Source of the DNA: Flavobacteriaceae bacterium
GTDB lineage: Bacteria; Bacteroidota; Bacteroidia; Flavobacteriales; Flavobacteriaceae
Direction: 5' to 3'
Length of the DNA: 33,158 nt
Assembly (NCBI GenBank): GCA_947453195.1
Contig: CANGFO010000022.1
Span: forward strand, 1-33,158
The notes below the pieces were generated by a model. The model did no database searches. It was given only the letters and a program-made list of their open reading frames with translations, and had not been told where the DNA came from. The position numbers were made by a program, and so were the translations under genes. Shown in pieces: positions 8,222 through 17,101 of this stretch. Numbering within the stretch: position 1 is the first letter of the stretch; the number at the start of each line of letters is the position of its first letter.

Positions 8222-9489
8222 TGCAAGTTAAAGAAGATTTAAAAATAGCCGTTATAGGCCTTGGATATGTTGGCCTTCCATTAGCATTAGCATTTAGCAA
8301 AAAGTATAATGTTGTAGGTTACGATATAAATACTAGTAGAGTAGCCAATTTAAATAAAGGGATAGATATTACACAGGAAGCAGATGAACTTGAACTTGTC
8401 AATAACCCCAATTTGCAAATAACAAGCGACGCAGCTGCATTAGAAGATTGTACTATTTACATAGTAACAGTTCCTACACCTATCGATAAATATAAGTCGC
8501 CAGATTTAGGTCCATTATTAGAGGCTTCAAAACTTGTTGGATCTGTGTTAAAGGAAGGGGACATTGTAATTTATGAGTCTACTGTGTATCCAGGTTGTAC
8601 TGAGGAGGATTGTGTGCCGGTGTTAGAAAAGTATTCGGGACTTTTATTTAACACCCATTTTTATTGCGGATATTCTCCAGAGCGTATTAACCCAGGTGAT
8701 AAAATTAACACGCTCACAAAAATTAAAAAAATTACTTCAGGCTCAACTTCTCAAATTGCCAATGTTGTTAATGATTTATACGGCTCAATTATAGAAGCAG
8801 GTACTTATTTAGCGCCCTCCATAAAAGTAGCAGAGGCTGCTAAAGCAATTGAAAATGCGCAACGTGACATTAATATCAGTTTTGTAAATGAGCTAGCCCT
8901 CATTTTTGATAAAATTGACATAGATACCAATGATGTTTTAGAAGCGGCATCTACCAAGTGGAATTTTTTACCCTTTAAGCCAGGGCTTGTTGGTGGACAC
9001 TGCATAGGTGTAGACCCTTATTATTTAGCACATAAAGCACAGATGCTTGGCTATCACCCACAGGTTATTTTAAGTGGCAGGCAAGTAAATGACAATATGG
9101 GTGTTTTTATTGCCAACAAATTAGTGAAACTAATGATTGCTAAGGGCAATGTAATTAAAGGCGCTAATGCACTCGTAATGGGAATTACGTTTAAAGAAAA
9201 CTGCCCTGATATCCGAAATTCTAAAGTATTTGATATTATAGCTGAGTTACAAGATTTTGGCATGCAGGTAGATGTTTATGACCCCGTAGCAGATGTAAGT
9301 CAATTAAATAGCAACCAAAAAGTAAATTTAATTGAAAGCATTACAAAAACATATGAAGGAATTATTGTTGCGGTTGCGCATAGTAGTTTTTTAACCTTAA
9401 ATATTCAAACCTTAAAAAGTAGCAGCAGTGCTGTTATTGTTGATATAAAAGGTTGTTATCCCAGAAGTGTTGTAGACAGTAGATTATAA
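8221..9489 (+). CDS. tviB: UDP-N-acetylhexosamine 6-dehydrogenase (TviB/WbpO-like)
   Basis: Nucleotide-sugar dehydrogenase of the UDP-GlcNAc/UDP-GalNAc group, 422 residues, making an N-acetylhexosaminuronic acid donor with NAD+. The Rossmann motif GLGYVGLP (13-20) opens the NAD domain, TVPTPID follows, and the catalytic cysteine is C261 in GGHCIGVDPYY. The C-terminal UDP-binding domain contains MGITFKENCPDIRN. Features such as YSPERINPGD place it nearer TviB/WbpO than the UDP-glucose dehydrogenases. Its start overlaps the preceding stop by one base (TAATG), so it is translationally coupled to the AsnB-GT4 fusion. The two are plausible consecutive steps toward an amidated uronic acid. The substrate epimer cannot be told from sequence alone. 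Confidence 0.92.
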   Translation: MQVKEDLKIAVIGLGYVGLPLALAFSKKYNVVGYDINTSRVANLNKGIDITQEADELELVNNPNLQITSDAAALEDCTIYIVTVPTPIDKYKSPDLGPLLEASKLVGSVLKEGDIVIYESTVYPGCTEEDCVPVLEKYSGLLFNTHFYCGYSPERINPGDKINTLTKIKKITSGSTSQIANVVNDLYGSIIEAGTYLAPSIKVAEAAKAIENAQRDINISFVNELALIFDKIDIDTNDVLEAASTKWNFLPFKPGLVGGHCIGVDPYYLAHKAQMLGYHPQVILSGRQVNDNMGVFIANKLVKLMIAKGNVIKGANALVMGITFKENCPDIRNSKVFDIIAELQDFGMQVDVYDPVADVSQLNSNQKVNLIESITKTYEGIIVAVAHSSFLTLNIQTLKSSSSAVIVDIKGCYPRSVVDSRL

Positions 9490-9508
9490 AATCCCCCCAG
9501 ATTATTAC

Positions 9509-10309
9509 ATGAATTTAATTAAAAAGTACTTTTTTAAAGTATACTATAGTCCAAGACAGTTATTAATGCATGCACTACTGGTAATTTCTATTTGTTATTT
9601 ACAATTAGAATCAGATCATGAATCGGCGCTATTTAAAAATATTGTAAAAGTATCTAGAGCGGAAACTGTAGGCAAGCACGATACGGTTTTAATAAAGCAT
9701 TTGATGCTTTGCATTAATAAAATGATGCATGACCGTAATGATGTTTTTAAAAACACAGAAAGTCTTTCATTAAAAGCCAGGGTATTTCAAAGTGTAGACG
9801 CTGATTTAATGTATGGCGCTGGTGCATGCGGAGGATTTAGTAAAGTATTTGCCAGAGCTTTAAAAGCAGCAGGTTACACTTCCCGAATAGGTCAGATGAA
9901 AGTGAATGGTAATTACGGAGGGCATATTTTATTAGAGACCTATTTACCTAGCTTACAAAAATGGGTAGTGATGGATCCATTGTATTTACTAGTTTTTACC
10001 AATCCAAATGGGCAGTGGGCTAGTTTTAACGAAGTCCATAACAATTGGGATTATTATAAAAAACAGATATACTATAACTATAACTATAACTATAACTATG
10101 CTGGTATTAGATACACCAATTGGAGCAAAATTCCTGTAATTGGTAATTTAATATACAAGGTAATGGTATTGATTAAAGGAGAAGAAGCAGCTAACACCAT
10201 TAGTTTAAGGCCCTATTTACTGGATCATTACAGATTTTGGAAATGGGTATTGATAGCATTTTATGGAATTTATGTGGCTGCAAGTATTAAATTATCTAAT
10301 GCAAAATAG
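9509..10309 (+). CDS. Membrane-anchored transglutaminase-like cysteine protein
   Basis: A 266-residue protein with two hydrophobic helices (about 18-33 and 242-259) around a transglutaminase-fold core. The triad is visible in order: C107 in GAGACGGFS, H139 in NYGGHILLE and D156 in WVVMDPLY. The helix after Cys107 and the spacing of His and Asp match transglutaminase-like cysteine enzymes. Residues 188-197 are YYNYNYNYNY, encoded by a TATAAC hexanucleotide repeat. It lies between the sugar dehydrogenase and the ABC exporter permease, so a role in modifying, cleaving or attaching the exported glycan or a cell-wall partner is possible. No substrate can be assigned. The last 11 bases overlap the next gene. 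Confidence 0.7.
   Translation: MNLIKKYFFKVYYSPRQLLMHALLVISICYLQLESDHESALFKNIVKVSRAETVGKHDTVLIKHLMLCINKMMHDRNDVFKNTESLSLKARVFQSVDADLMYGAGACGGFSKVFARALKAAGYTSRIGQMKVNGNYGGHILLETYLPSLQKWVVMDPLYLLVFTNPNGQWASFNEVHNNWDYYKKQIYYNYNYNYNYAGIRYTNWSKIPVIGNLIYKVMVLIKGEEAANTISLRPYLLDHYRFWKWVLIAFYGIYVAASIKLSNAK
10070..10099 (+). repeat. TATAAC hexanucleotide repeat encoding (Tyr-Asn)4
   Basis: Four perfect TATAAC units (10073-10096) plus a terminal TAT, preceded by a TAC codon, give the in-frame peptide YYNYNYNYNY. It has the same period and the same logic (Tyr plus a small or polar residue) as the repeat at 5094 in the kinase gene of this operon. Copy-number change would not shift the frame. Confidence 0.9.
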
Positions 10310-11162
10310 TAAGGAAAACATAATTGATGAGTGGGATTTAACCATTGAGCCGCAAACATCACTTTTTGAGCTTAACTTAAAAGATGTTTGGAGATATCGT
10401 GATTTACTGTGGATGTTTGTAAAACGAGATTTTGTAAGTTTTTATAAGCAAACCATACTTGGGCCACTTTGGTTTTTTATTCAGCCACTTTTCACTACTA
10501 TTATTTACACTTTTATTTTTGGAGGGCTAGCTAATTTAAGTACCGATGGTTTACCGCAACCGCTTTTTTATATGGCCGGCATTACCGCCTGGAATTACTT
10601 TGCAGATTGTATCACCAAAACAAGTACGGTATTTAAAGACAATGCCAACATATTTGGTAAGGTATATTTTCCGCGCTTAATCATGCCACTAAGTATTGTG
10701 GCTAGTAATTTAGTCAGGTTTGGGGTACAAATGATTCTACTATTTATGATGATGGGTTATTATGCCTTGCAAAACGCTTCTTTTACTATTACCCCGGCTA
10801 TTTTGTTGTTTCCAGTGCTAGTGTTATTAATGGCTTTACTTGGGTTAGGGCTAGGTTTAATAATAACTGCACTAACTACAAAATATAGAGACTTGGCTTT
10901 TTTAGTCACTTTTGGGATACAGCTTTTAATGTATACCACCACAGTTATTTACCCGCTAAGTAGTGCGCCAGAAAAGTACAAAACGCTTATTAGCCTAAAC
11001 CCAATGACAGGTATTATAGAATCATTTAGATATGCCTTTTTAGGACAGGGGCAAATAAGTATAAATACACTCGGCTATTCTACTTTATTTACTGTAATAG
11101 TAATGATATTAGGCGTACTGATTTTTAATAAGACCGAAAAAACCTTTGTAGATACTGTTTAG
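10299..11162 (+). CDS. wzm: ABC-2 type polysaccharide exporter permease (Wzm)
   Basis: Inner-membrane subunit of an O-antigen/capsule ABC exporter, 287 residues from the ATG at 10299. An in-frame ATG at 10263 would overlap the previous gene further and is less likely. The N-terminal amphipathic part WRYRDLLWMFVKRDF and the KQTILGPLWFFIQPL segment are hallmarks of Wzm/TagG/KpsM-type permeases. Six hydrophobic helices follow. A charged NANIFGKVYFPRLIMP loop corresponds to the coupling region. The ATP-binding partner follows after three bases. Together they would flip undecaprenyl-linked glycan across the inner membrane. Confidence 0.93.
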   Translation: MQNSKENIIDEWDLTIEPQTSLFELNLKDVWRYRDLLWMFVKRDFVSFYKQTILGPLWFFIQPLFTTIIYTFIFGGLANLSTDGLPQPLFYMAGITAWNYFADCITKTSTVFKDNANIFGKVYFPRLIMPLSIVASNLVRFGVQMILLFMMMGYYALQNASFTITPAILLFPVLVLLMALLGLGLGLIITALTTKYRDLAFLVTFGIQLLMYTTTVIYPLSSAPEKYKTLISLNPMTGIIESFRYAFLGQGQISINTLGYSTLFTVIVMILGVLIFNKTEKTFVDTV

Positions 11163-11165
11163 TAT

Positions 11166-12455
11166 ATGGCAACCGCAATTAAAGTAGAAAATCTATCAAA
11201 AATATACCGTATAGGTGAAATAGGTACTGGTACTATTAGTAGAGATATTGAGCGTTTTGTTAAAACAAAAATATTAAAGCAAGACGATCCTTTTTTAAAA
11301 ATAGGAGAGACTAATGATAGAGCAGTAAAAGGTGAAAGTGATATTGTGTATAGTTTAAAAGATATCAATTTTGAAATTGAACAAGGTGATGCGGTTGGCA
11401 TTATTGGGCGTAATGGAGCTGGGAAAAGTACGCTTTTAAAAATATTGTCCCGTGTAACTTCACCAACAACAGGAAAAATTAATATTAAAGGTAGGGTGGC
11501 TAGTTTACTAGAGGTAGGGACAGGATTTCATCCTGAGCTTACTGGGCGTGAAAATATTTATTTAAATGGCGCTATTTTAGGGATGCGTAAACGAGAGATA
11601 GACCGTAAGCTAGATGAAATAATTGATTTTAGTGGGGTTGAACGTTATATTGATACACCTGTAAAACGTTACTCCTCTGGTATGTATGTAAGGCTAGCAT
11701 TTGCAGTAGCTGCGCACTTAGAAAGTGAAATATTAATTGTAGATGAAGTATTAGCTGTAGGCGATGCGGAGTTTCAGAAAAAATGTTTAGGGAAGATGGG
11801 TGAGGTGAGTAAGGGAGAAGGGAGAACGGTGTTGTTTGTGAGTCATAATATGGCTGCGGTACAAAAATTGTGTGGAAAGGGAATATTATTGCAAAATGGA
11901 ATGATTCGTCTTTATGAAAAAATTGATGATGTATTAAAACACTATAATGCTAATTTGTCTTCAATTAATAATAATCAAATTGAAATAATAAATAATCAAT
12001 CTGAATTTGTATGTTTAAAAAATGCAGTCGCGAATATTGATTATTATAAACCAATTCACTCCCGAAAATTAAATATAGATTTAGAGATTTATGAAAATAT
12101 GGAATGTTTTTATTCAATAGAATTTATTATTCGAGATAATTGTAATTACCCCATAATGTATATATCAAAAAGTCAAATAGAAAGATTAGAATTAAAATCG
12201 AAATTTGCTAAAATAAGAAAGTTAAAATTTGAAATTGATTTACCTATTATCGCCAAAGGTTCTTATTATATCGATGTTATGTTGGTTAATAGAGGTGTGA
12301 AGTTTTATAAATATTATGAATCATTACTTTCTGTAAGTATTGACTCAACGGTCATACCTGAGTCGGGTATCGAGTTCAAGCAAGAAACTTTACAAGGCGC
12401 ATTATTCATTTATCCAAAAACTATTTTAGATACTTATAAATCAATATATTCTTGA
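11166..12455 (+). CDS. wzt: Polysaccharide ABC exporter ATPase with C-terminal glycan-recognition domain (Wzt)
   Basis: A 429-residue ATP-binding subunit. The nucleotide-binding domain fills about 1-240: Walker A GRNGAGKST (81-89), signature YSSGMYVR (169-176), Walker B ILIVDEVLAVGD (D193/E194) and the H-loop VSHNM. An extended N-terminal loop before DINFEIEQGD is typical of O-antigen Wzt. Residues about 250-429 match the position of the Wzt carbohydrate-binding domain, which in studied systems recognises the chain end. GC content falls sharply at about 11,880-11,940: hand counts give 38-47% in two 60-base lines of the first part and 15-22% in two lines of the second. The two halves seem to have different histories. 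The stop overlaps the next start as TTGA. Confidence 0.92.
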   Translation: MATAIKVENLSKIYRIGEIGTGTISRDIERFVKTKILKQDDPFLKIGETNDRAVKGESDIVYSLKDINFEIEQGDAVGIIGRNGAGKSTLLKILSRVTSPTTGKINIKGRVASLLEVGTGFHPELTGRENIYLNGAILGMRKREIDRKLDEIIDFSGVERYIDTPVKRYSSGMYVRLAFAVAAHLESEILIVDEVLAVGDAEFQKKCLGKMGEVSKGEGRTVLFVSHNMAAVQKLCGKGILLQNGMIRLYEKIDDVLKHYNANLSSINNNQIEIINNQSEFVCLKNAVANIDYYKPIHSRKLNIDLEIYENMECFYSIEFIIRDNCNYPIMYISKSQIERLELKSKFAKIRKLKFEIDLPIIAKGSYYIDVMLVNRGVKFYKYYESLLSVSIDSTVIPESGIEFKQETLQGALFIYPKTILDTYKSIYS

Positions 12456-13210
12456 AAACTGTTTTTATTACTTATGGTGATAAAAATTATCGAATAAAAA
12501 AAATAATCCTTAAATATCAGGCTAAACGATTAGGGTTTCATCAAGCAATTGGATTTGGTAGAAATGATTTAGATCCCAACTTTATTCTAGAATGTGAACC
12601 ATATATAAGTTCAATTAGAGGCGGAGGTTATTGGATTTGGAAACCATATATTATTTTTAAACAATTAATGAAATTGAAGGAAAATGATATTTTAGCGTAT
12701 TGTGATGCTGGCTGTTTAATTGAATACAGTAATTCATCTGTTTTTTTAGAGTACTTGAATTTGCTTCAAGAAAACTTTGTTTTAGCCTTCGAAAGTGGTC
12801 AATTAAATAATAATTACATTAATGATGAAACTCTTAAATATTTTGATTTGCTGAAAGATGATTTATTTTTAAATCAAATTCAAGTTGAAGCAGGAGTTAT
12901 ATTAATTAGAAAATGCAAAGAATCAATAGAACTTTTTTCAGAATGGCTTTCTATTGCAAGCGAAAAAGCATTTTTGTTTTCTGACTTTTCCAGCGAAAGT
13001 ACTACTCGAAAGGATTTTATTGAACATCGACATGACCAATCAGTTTTCAATATTTTGTTCTATTTAAAAGGGGGGACTTCATTAAAAAAAGTGCCGAATG
13101 GTCATATGGCAAGCCCTTTTAAAACCTATAGGATCTCAGACAAACAATTGCCAATAATAAAACAATTAATGTGGGTAATCAGTTATTTTATCAAAGTGAA
13201 GATATTTTAA
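12452..13210 (+). CDS. Putative GT-A-type glycosyltransferase
   Basis: A 252-residue cytosolic protein beginning KTVFITYGDKNYR, a first beta strand like those of nucleotide-sugar transferases. GGGYWIWKPYII (about 58-69) and DILAYCDAGC (about 80-89, with DAG in the place of a DxD metal site) are motifs of a poorly characterised family common in capsule loci. A conserved RHDQSVFNIL segment lies near 192-201. The start is TTG, overlapping the previous stop as TTGA; no ATG exists near the N-terminus and the domain begins at once, so the TTG is believed. Donor and acceptor are unknown. Base composition is AT-rich like the following genes. Confidence 0.65.
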   Translation: MKTVFITYGDKNYRIKKIILKYQAKRLGFHQAIGFGRNDLDPNFILECEPYISSIRGGGYWIWKPYIIFKQLMKLKENDILAYCDAGCLIEYSNSSVFLEYLNLLQENFVLAFESGQLNNNYINDETLKYFDLLKDDLFLNQIQVEAGVILIRKCKESIELFSEWLSIASEKAFLFSDFSSESTTRKDFIEHRHDQSVFNILFYLKGGTSLKKVPNGHMASPFKTYRISDKQLPIIKQLMWVISYFIKVKIF

Positions 13211-14146
13211 ATGAGAAAATTAAAAATTAATTTTGTTGATTTCTGGCCTGGATTTGATGAAAAAAGTAATTTTTTTCTTGATTTGCTTGGTGATTCCGCA
13301 ACATTGTCAGATTCGCCAGAATTATTATTTTTCGGCAATTTCGGAAAAAAACATTTGAAATATAATTGCTTTAAAGTTTTTTTTTCATCAGAAAATGAAC
13401 GTCCAAATTTTTTCGAAACTGATGTTGCATTGACTTTTGATTATAATTCAAGCCCTAGGCATTTTAGATTGCCGCTTTATTTATTGTACATGCACAGATA
13501 CAAATTACTACTTAATGATAAAAGTTTAGGAATTAGAAAATTAGATCCTGTAGAATGGCAAAAAAAGAAATTTTGTTGTATGGTAGTATCTAATGGAAAT
13601 TCTCGTTTTAGAAATTCTTTTTATAAGTTCCTTGCTGATAAAGAAAATATTGATTCAGGTGGAAGATTCTTGAATAATGTGGGTGGACCAGTTAATGATA
13701 AACTAGATTTTATAAAAGACTACAAATTTGTGATTTCGTTTGAGAACTCTTCATTTAAAGGATACACTACTGAAAAAATATTAGAGCCTTTTATGGTTAA
13801 TAGCATTCCAATTTATTGGGGCAATAAAGCTGTAGATTTTGACTTTAATTCAAATGCGTATTTACAGGTTCGAAATAAAAAAGATTTTGAAAGTGTTTAC
13901 ACGAAAATGAAACACTTGGAACATAATCCAAATGAAGCATTAAAAATTGTAAATTCGCATAAAATTGATTTGTTAAAAGAATTTTATGAATTTGATAAGA
14001 TCAAATCTTTCATTCTTGAAAGCTTCTACTCAAAAAAAATTCTTGTATCACAAATAAAGTTTTATAGATGGGTCACTTTCTTACGTCTTAAATTAAAAAC
14101 TATTAATTACTGGATGAAACACTATACAGTTGGTCATTATCGATAG
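13211..14146 (+). CDS. GT10-family fucosyltransferase-like protein
   Basis: A 311-residue protein with the family-10 alpha-1,3/4-fucosyltransferase signature: YKFVISFENSSFKGYTTEKI, followed by the EPFMVNSIPIYWG segment. The N-terminal part (INFVDFWPGFDEKSNFF) matches the acceptor-binding half of bacterial members. It would transfer fucose from GDP-fucose to the repeat unit. No GDP-fucose pathway genes occur in this window, so the donor would come from elsewhere in the genome or the enzyme may use a related deoxyhexose. It abuts the previous gene with no spacer. A gap of about 100 bp follows, the longest inside the operon. Confidence 0.85.
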   Translation: MRKLKINFVDFWPGFDEKSNFFLDLLGDSATLSDSPELLFFGNFGKKHLKYNCFKVFFSSENERPNFFETDVALTFDYNSSPRHFRLPLYLLYMHRYKLLLNDKSLGIRKLDPVEWQKKKFCCMVVSNGNSRFRNSFYKFLADKENIDSGGRFLNNVGGPVNDKLDFIKDYKFVISFENSSFKGYTTEKILEPFMVNSIPIYWGNKAVDFDFNSNAYLQVRNKKDFESVYTKMKHLEHNPNEALKIVNSHKIDLLKEFYEFDKIKSFILESFYSKKILVSQIKFYRWVTFLRLKLKTINYWMKHYTVGHYR

Positions 14147-14156
14147 ATTAGATTTG
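14130..14156 (+). promoter_or_regulatory. Candidate internal promoter in the glycosyltransferase block
   Basis: TAGATTTG at 14149-14156 matches the Bacteroidota -7 box TAnnTTTG, and a TTG occurs at 14130-14132. The 16-bp spacing is shorter than the usual 19-21. It lies at the start of the only long gap (14147-14248) inside the operon. Confidence 0.35.
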
Positions 14157-14248
14157 CTGATATTCTCTTTATGATTAATATTATTTTTTCAATAGTAATT
14201 ATGATGGGGGTGCACAATAGGTGAAGATTAGTACTAAATTTTGTTTAA

Positions 14249-15085
14249 ATGTCATGTCCAATGATTTCCGTCTTGATGACGGCATATAATCGTGAAAAAT
14301 ACATTTCGGAGGCTGTTGAGAGCGTTTTAGCATCATCTTTTAATGACTTTGAATTGATAATTGTAGACGACTGCTCAATAGATAATACATTTAAAATCGC
14401 AAAAAAATATGAAGAATTAGACCCACGTGTAATCGTATATGTAAATGAAAAGAATTTAGGGGATTATCCAAATCGAAATAAAGCAGCATCCTTTGCTAAA
14501 GGGAAATACCTAAAGTATTTGGACAGTGATGATACAATGACTAACATATGTTTAGAAAGAATGGTTTATGAAATGGAAAACCATCCTGATTGTGCGTTTG
14601 GGATTACATCAAGGACTATAGAATATGTTACTTTACATGGTCCAGTAGAGTCATTTAGGACTCACTTTTTTACAAGGGGGATATTAGATGTAGGTCCAAG
14701 TGCGACAATTATCCGAAATGATATTTTTAAAAAATATAATGGTTTTCTCGAATTACGATGCGTAAGTGATTTTGAATTTTGGTTCCGTCTAGCATTGGAA
14801 CACCCAATGATTGAACTTGAGCGAGAGTTGATTTTTTGGAGAGAACACGATGAACAAGAAATTAGATTTAATAGCCATGTTTTACAAACCCTTGAGCATA
14901 CATTGCCTATTATCAAAAATAGTTTGAGTAAAAGCCAACTTTTAAAATTTGAAAAACAACAAATTATTAATAAGTACAAAAGGAACACCATGCGTTACCT
15001 AATAAAGAATATAAAACATATTGGTATATCTGATTTTTTTAAATACAAAGAGATAAACCAGCTAAAATTCTATGATGCAATCTAA
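14249..15085 (+). CDS. Family 2 glycosyltransferase
   Basis: A 278-residue GT-A enzyme. ISVLMTAYNREKYISEAVES opens the domain, LIIVDDCSIDNT is the nucleotide-binding strand, YLKYLDSDD carries the DxD-type metal site, and SDFEFWFRLALEHP resembles the catalytic-base and acceptor region. There is no membrane segment, so it acts at the cytosolic face on a lipid-linked acceptor. An ATG 12 bases in (ATGATTTCC) is an equally possible start. It overlaps the next glycosyltransferase by 14 bases, which implies coupled translation. Sugar specificity cannot be read from sequence. Confidence 0.88.
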   Translation: MSCPMISVLMTAYNREKYISEAVESVLASSFNDFELIIVDDCSIDNTFKIAKKYEELDPRVIVYVNEKNLGDYPNRNKAASFAKGKYLKYLDSDDTMTNICLERMVYEMENHPDCAFGITSRTIEYVTLHGPVESFRTHFFTRGILDVGPSATIIRNDIFKKYNGFLELRCVSDFEFWFRLALEHPMIELERELIFWREHDEQEIRFNSHVLQTLEHTLPIIKNSLSKSQLLKFEKQQIINKYKRNTMRYLIKNIKHIGISDFFKYKEINQLKFYDAI

Positions 15086-16049
15086 GTTGGTTTCGGTAAT
15101 TATTCCCGTATATAATGCTGAAGGTACAATTTCTGAGTGTATTCAATCTGTCATAAATCAAACATATAGATACTTAGAAATCATTGTGATAAATGATGGC
15201 TCTTCCGATGGTACTCTTGAAATTGTTAATTCGTTTACAGACCCAAGGATAATTATAGTCAGTCAAGTAAATAAAGGGTGCTCCGCATCAAAAAATCAAG
15301 GATTAAGAATTGCCAAAGGTGCTTTTATTCAATTTTTAGACGCAGATGACTATCTGAGCCCAGATAAAATAGAAAAGCAAGTCGATAAAATAAGTTATAA
15401 TGAAAATCATATAGCAGTTTGTAAAACAGTAATCATCTCCGACATTGATAAAATCAATGGGTTAGAGATTGACACTGATTTGATTCAAAACGGGGGGGAG
15501 GGTAAACAATTTCTTTTATCATTATGGGGATTGAATGGTAAGTTTGGAATGGTTCAGCCAAATGCTTATTTGATTTCAAGAAAGATAGCCTATGAAATAG
15601 GGCCATGGAATGAAGATTTTTCTCCTTCTCCAGATGAAGATGGCGAATATTTTGCAAGGGTTCTTTTAGCTACAGAAACTGTCAATTATACAGATGGTAT
15701 AAATTATTATCGCAAATCCTTAAGTAAGAATTCTTTATCACAAAATATTTCTTTGCAAAGAGCTTTTAACTTATTAGATACTGTAGAACTAAAATTTAAT
15801 CATTTATTCAAAGTTGAAAACACTAACCGTATACATAAACTTTATCAATTGAATATATCTCAAGTTGCATACCAATTTGGTGTCCAATACCCTAAATTGA
15901 TTGATTATTCATTGAAAAAAATTCAGGGTAAAAGGTTTAAAAAATTAATGATTAGAAATCCATTGTTGTTTAAGTACTTATCATTTGCAATAGGATTTAA
16001 AAACACCATTTTATTGAAAAGAATAATATCAAAGATTAAAGGAATATAA
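15072..16049 (+). CDS. Family 2 glycosyltransferase
   Basis: A 325-residue GT-A enzyme with VSVIIPVYNAEGTISECIQS, LEIIVINDGSSDGT, KGAFIQFLDADDYL (DxD) and a SPDEDGEYFARV segment in the catalytic region. Adjacent ATG codons at 15072 and 15075 both serve as possible starts. A run of seven G bases at 15492-15498 encodes Asn-Gly-Gly; slippage there would truncate the enzyme after about 143 residues. It lies in the AT-rich middle block of the operon with several paralogous transferases. It probably adds one sugar of the repeat unit; which one is unknown. Confidence 0.88.
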   Translation: MMQSKLVSVIIPVYNAEGTISECIQSVINQTYRYLEIIVINDGSSDGTLEIVNSFTDPRIIIVSQVNKGCSASKNQGLRIAKGAFIQFLDADDYLSPDKIEKQVDKISYNENHIAVCKTVIISDIDKINGLEIDTDLIQNGGEGKQFLLSLWGLNGKFGMVQPNAYLISRKIAYEIGPWNEDFSPSPDEDGEYFARVLLATETVNYTDGINYYRKSLSKNSLSQNISLQRAFNLLDTVELKFNHLFKVENTNRIHKLYQLNISQVAYQFGVQYPKLIDYSLKKIQGKRFKKLMIRNPLLFKYLSFAIGFKNTILLKRIISKIKGI

Positions 16050-16057
16050 GTAAAGCT

Positions 16058-17101
16058 ATGAAAATATCTATCTGTATTCCACATTATAATCGAATTGAAT
16101 ATTTGATTAAATCCTTGGATGAGCTGCAAGATCAAAGTTATTCTAATTTTGAAGTGATTATTTCAGATGATTGTTCTCAGGATGATACAACAAATCAGAT
16201 AAACGAATATATCAAGTCTTCAAAATATCCAATCACCTATTTTAGATTTGATCAGAATCAAGGATATGATCGGAACCTTAGAAAATCAATGGAACTTGCT
16301 GTTGGTGATTATTGCTTTGTTCTTGGTAATGATGATATGTTATCGCACAGCAATGTATTGAGAGATTTGGAAGATTTCTTAGTCAAGAATAATTTGCCAG
16401 ACTTAGGCTTTTGTAATTACCAGGAATATTCAATTGATAAAATTGTAACTAGAAGAGCACTTGGGTCAAAAATAATTGGTTCGGGCCCTGATATCGGTAT
16501 AAAAAACTACAGTTGCTTTAGTTTTGTTGCAGGCTTGATTTTTAAGAAGTCTACATTTGTTCAATACAATACTGACATTTTTGACAAATCAATTTATGCA
16601 CAAATTGCCCTGGCTTTGAACATGATATGTAATGGAGCAATTTTATTCAGTATCGATGACAGCTGGGTTAAAAAAGATATTACTATAGGAAATGACGAAA
16701 AAAGTTACTCTTATCGAGATTTCATAAATAGGTCATATACTAAAATTAAACCTGCCGATGGCGGCTTAATTTCTGTAATAAATGTTTTATCAAAAGTACT
16801 TGATCAAAACAAAATGCTGACATCTGAACGAAAGAATTATATTCTCTCCAAGATATTGTTTAGCACATATCCATTTTGGATATTAGATTATAAACGAAAT
16901 AAAGCAACACCCGCTGCTATAGGTTTATATCTGGGTCTAATCCCTCACCGAATTGAACAATTCGCTCAACTTAAAATCATCCAAAAAGTGAAATTCACAA
17001 TTGGATTTCAAATTATTTCATTCGTTTCGTTTTTGATACCAAGTGTTGTTTTTTTTAGATATAAAGAACAAATTTATACGTGGGCCAAGAAGGTATTCTA
17101 A
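16058..17101 (+). CDS. Family 2 glycosyltransferase
   Basis: A 347-residue GT-A enzyme: ISICIPHYNRIEYLIKSLDE, FEVIISDDCSQDDT and the metal site YCFVLGNDDML. The C-terminal third is more hydrophobic (FTIGFQIISFVSFLIPSVVF, about 311-331) and may bind the membrane. The motif sequence differs clearly from the two preceding GT2 genes, so it is not a recent duplicate. The 3' end overlaps the next gene by 22 bases. Specificity unknown. Confidence 0.87.
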   Translation: MKISICIPHYNRIEYLIKSLDELQDQSYSNFEVIISDDCSQDDTTNQINEYIKSSKYPITYFRFDQNQGYDRNLRKSMELAVGDYCFVLGNDDMLSHSNVLRDLEDFLVKNNLPDLGFCNYQEYSIDKIVTRRALGSKIIGSGPDIGIKNYSCFSFVAGLIFKKSTFVQYNTDIFDKSIYAQIALALNMICNGAILFSIDDSWVKKDITIGNDEKSYSYRDFINRSYTKIKPADGGLISVINVLSKVLDQNKMLTSERKNYILSKILFSTYPFWILDYKRNKATPAAIGLYLGLIPHRIEQFAQLKIIQKVKFTIGFQIISFVSFLIPSVVFFRYKEQIYTWAKKVF

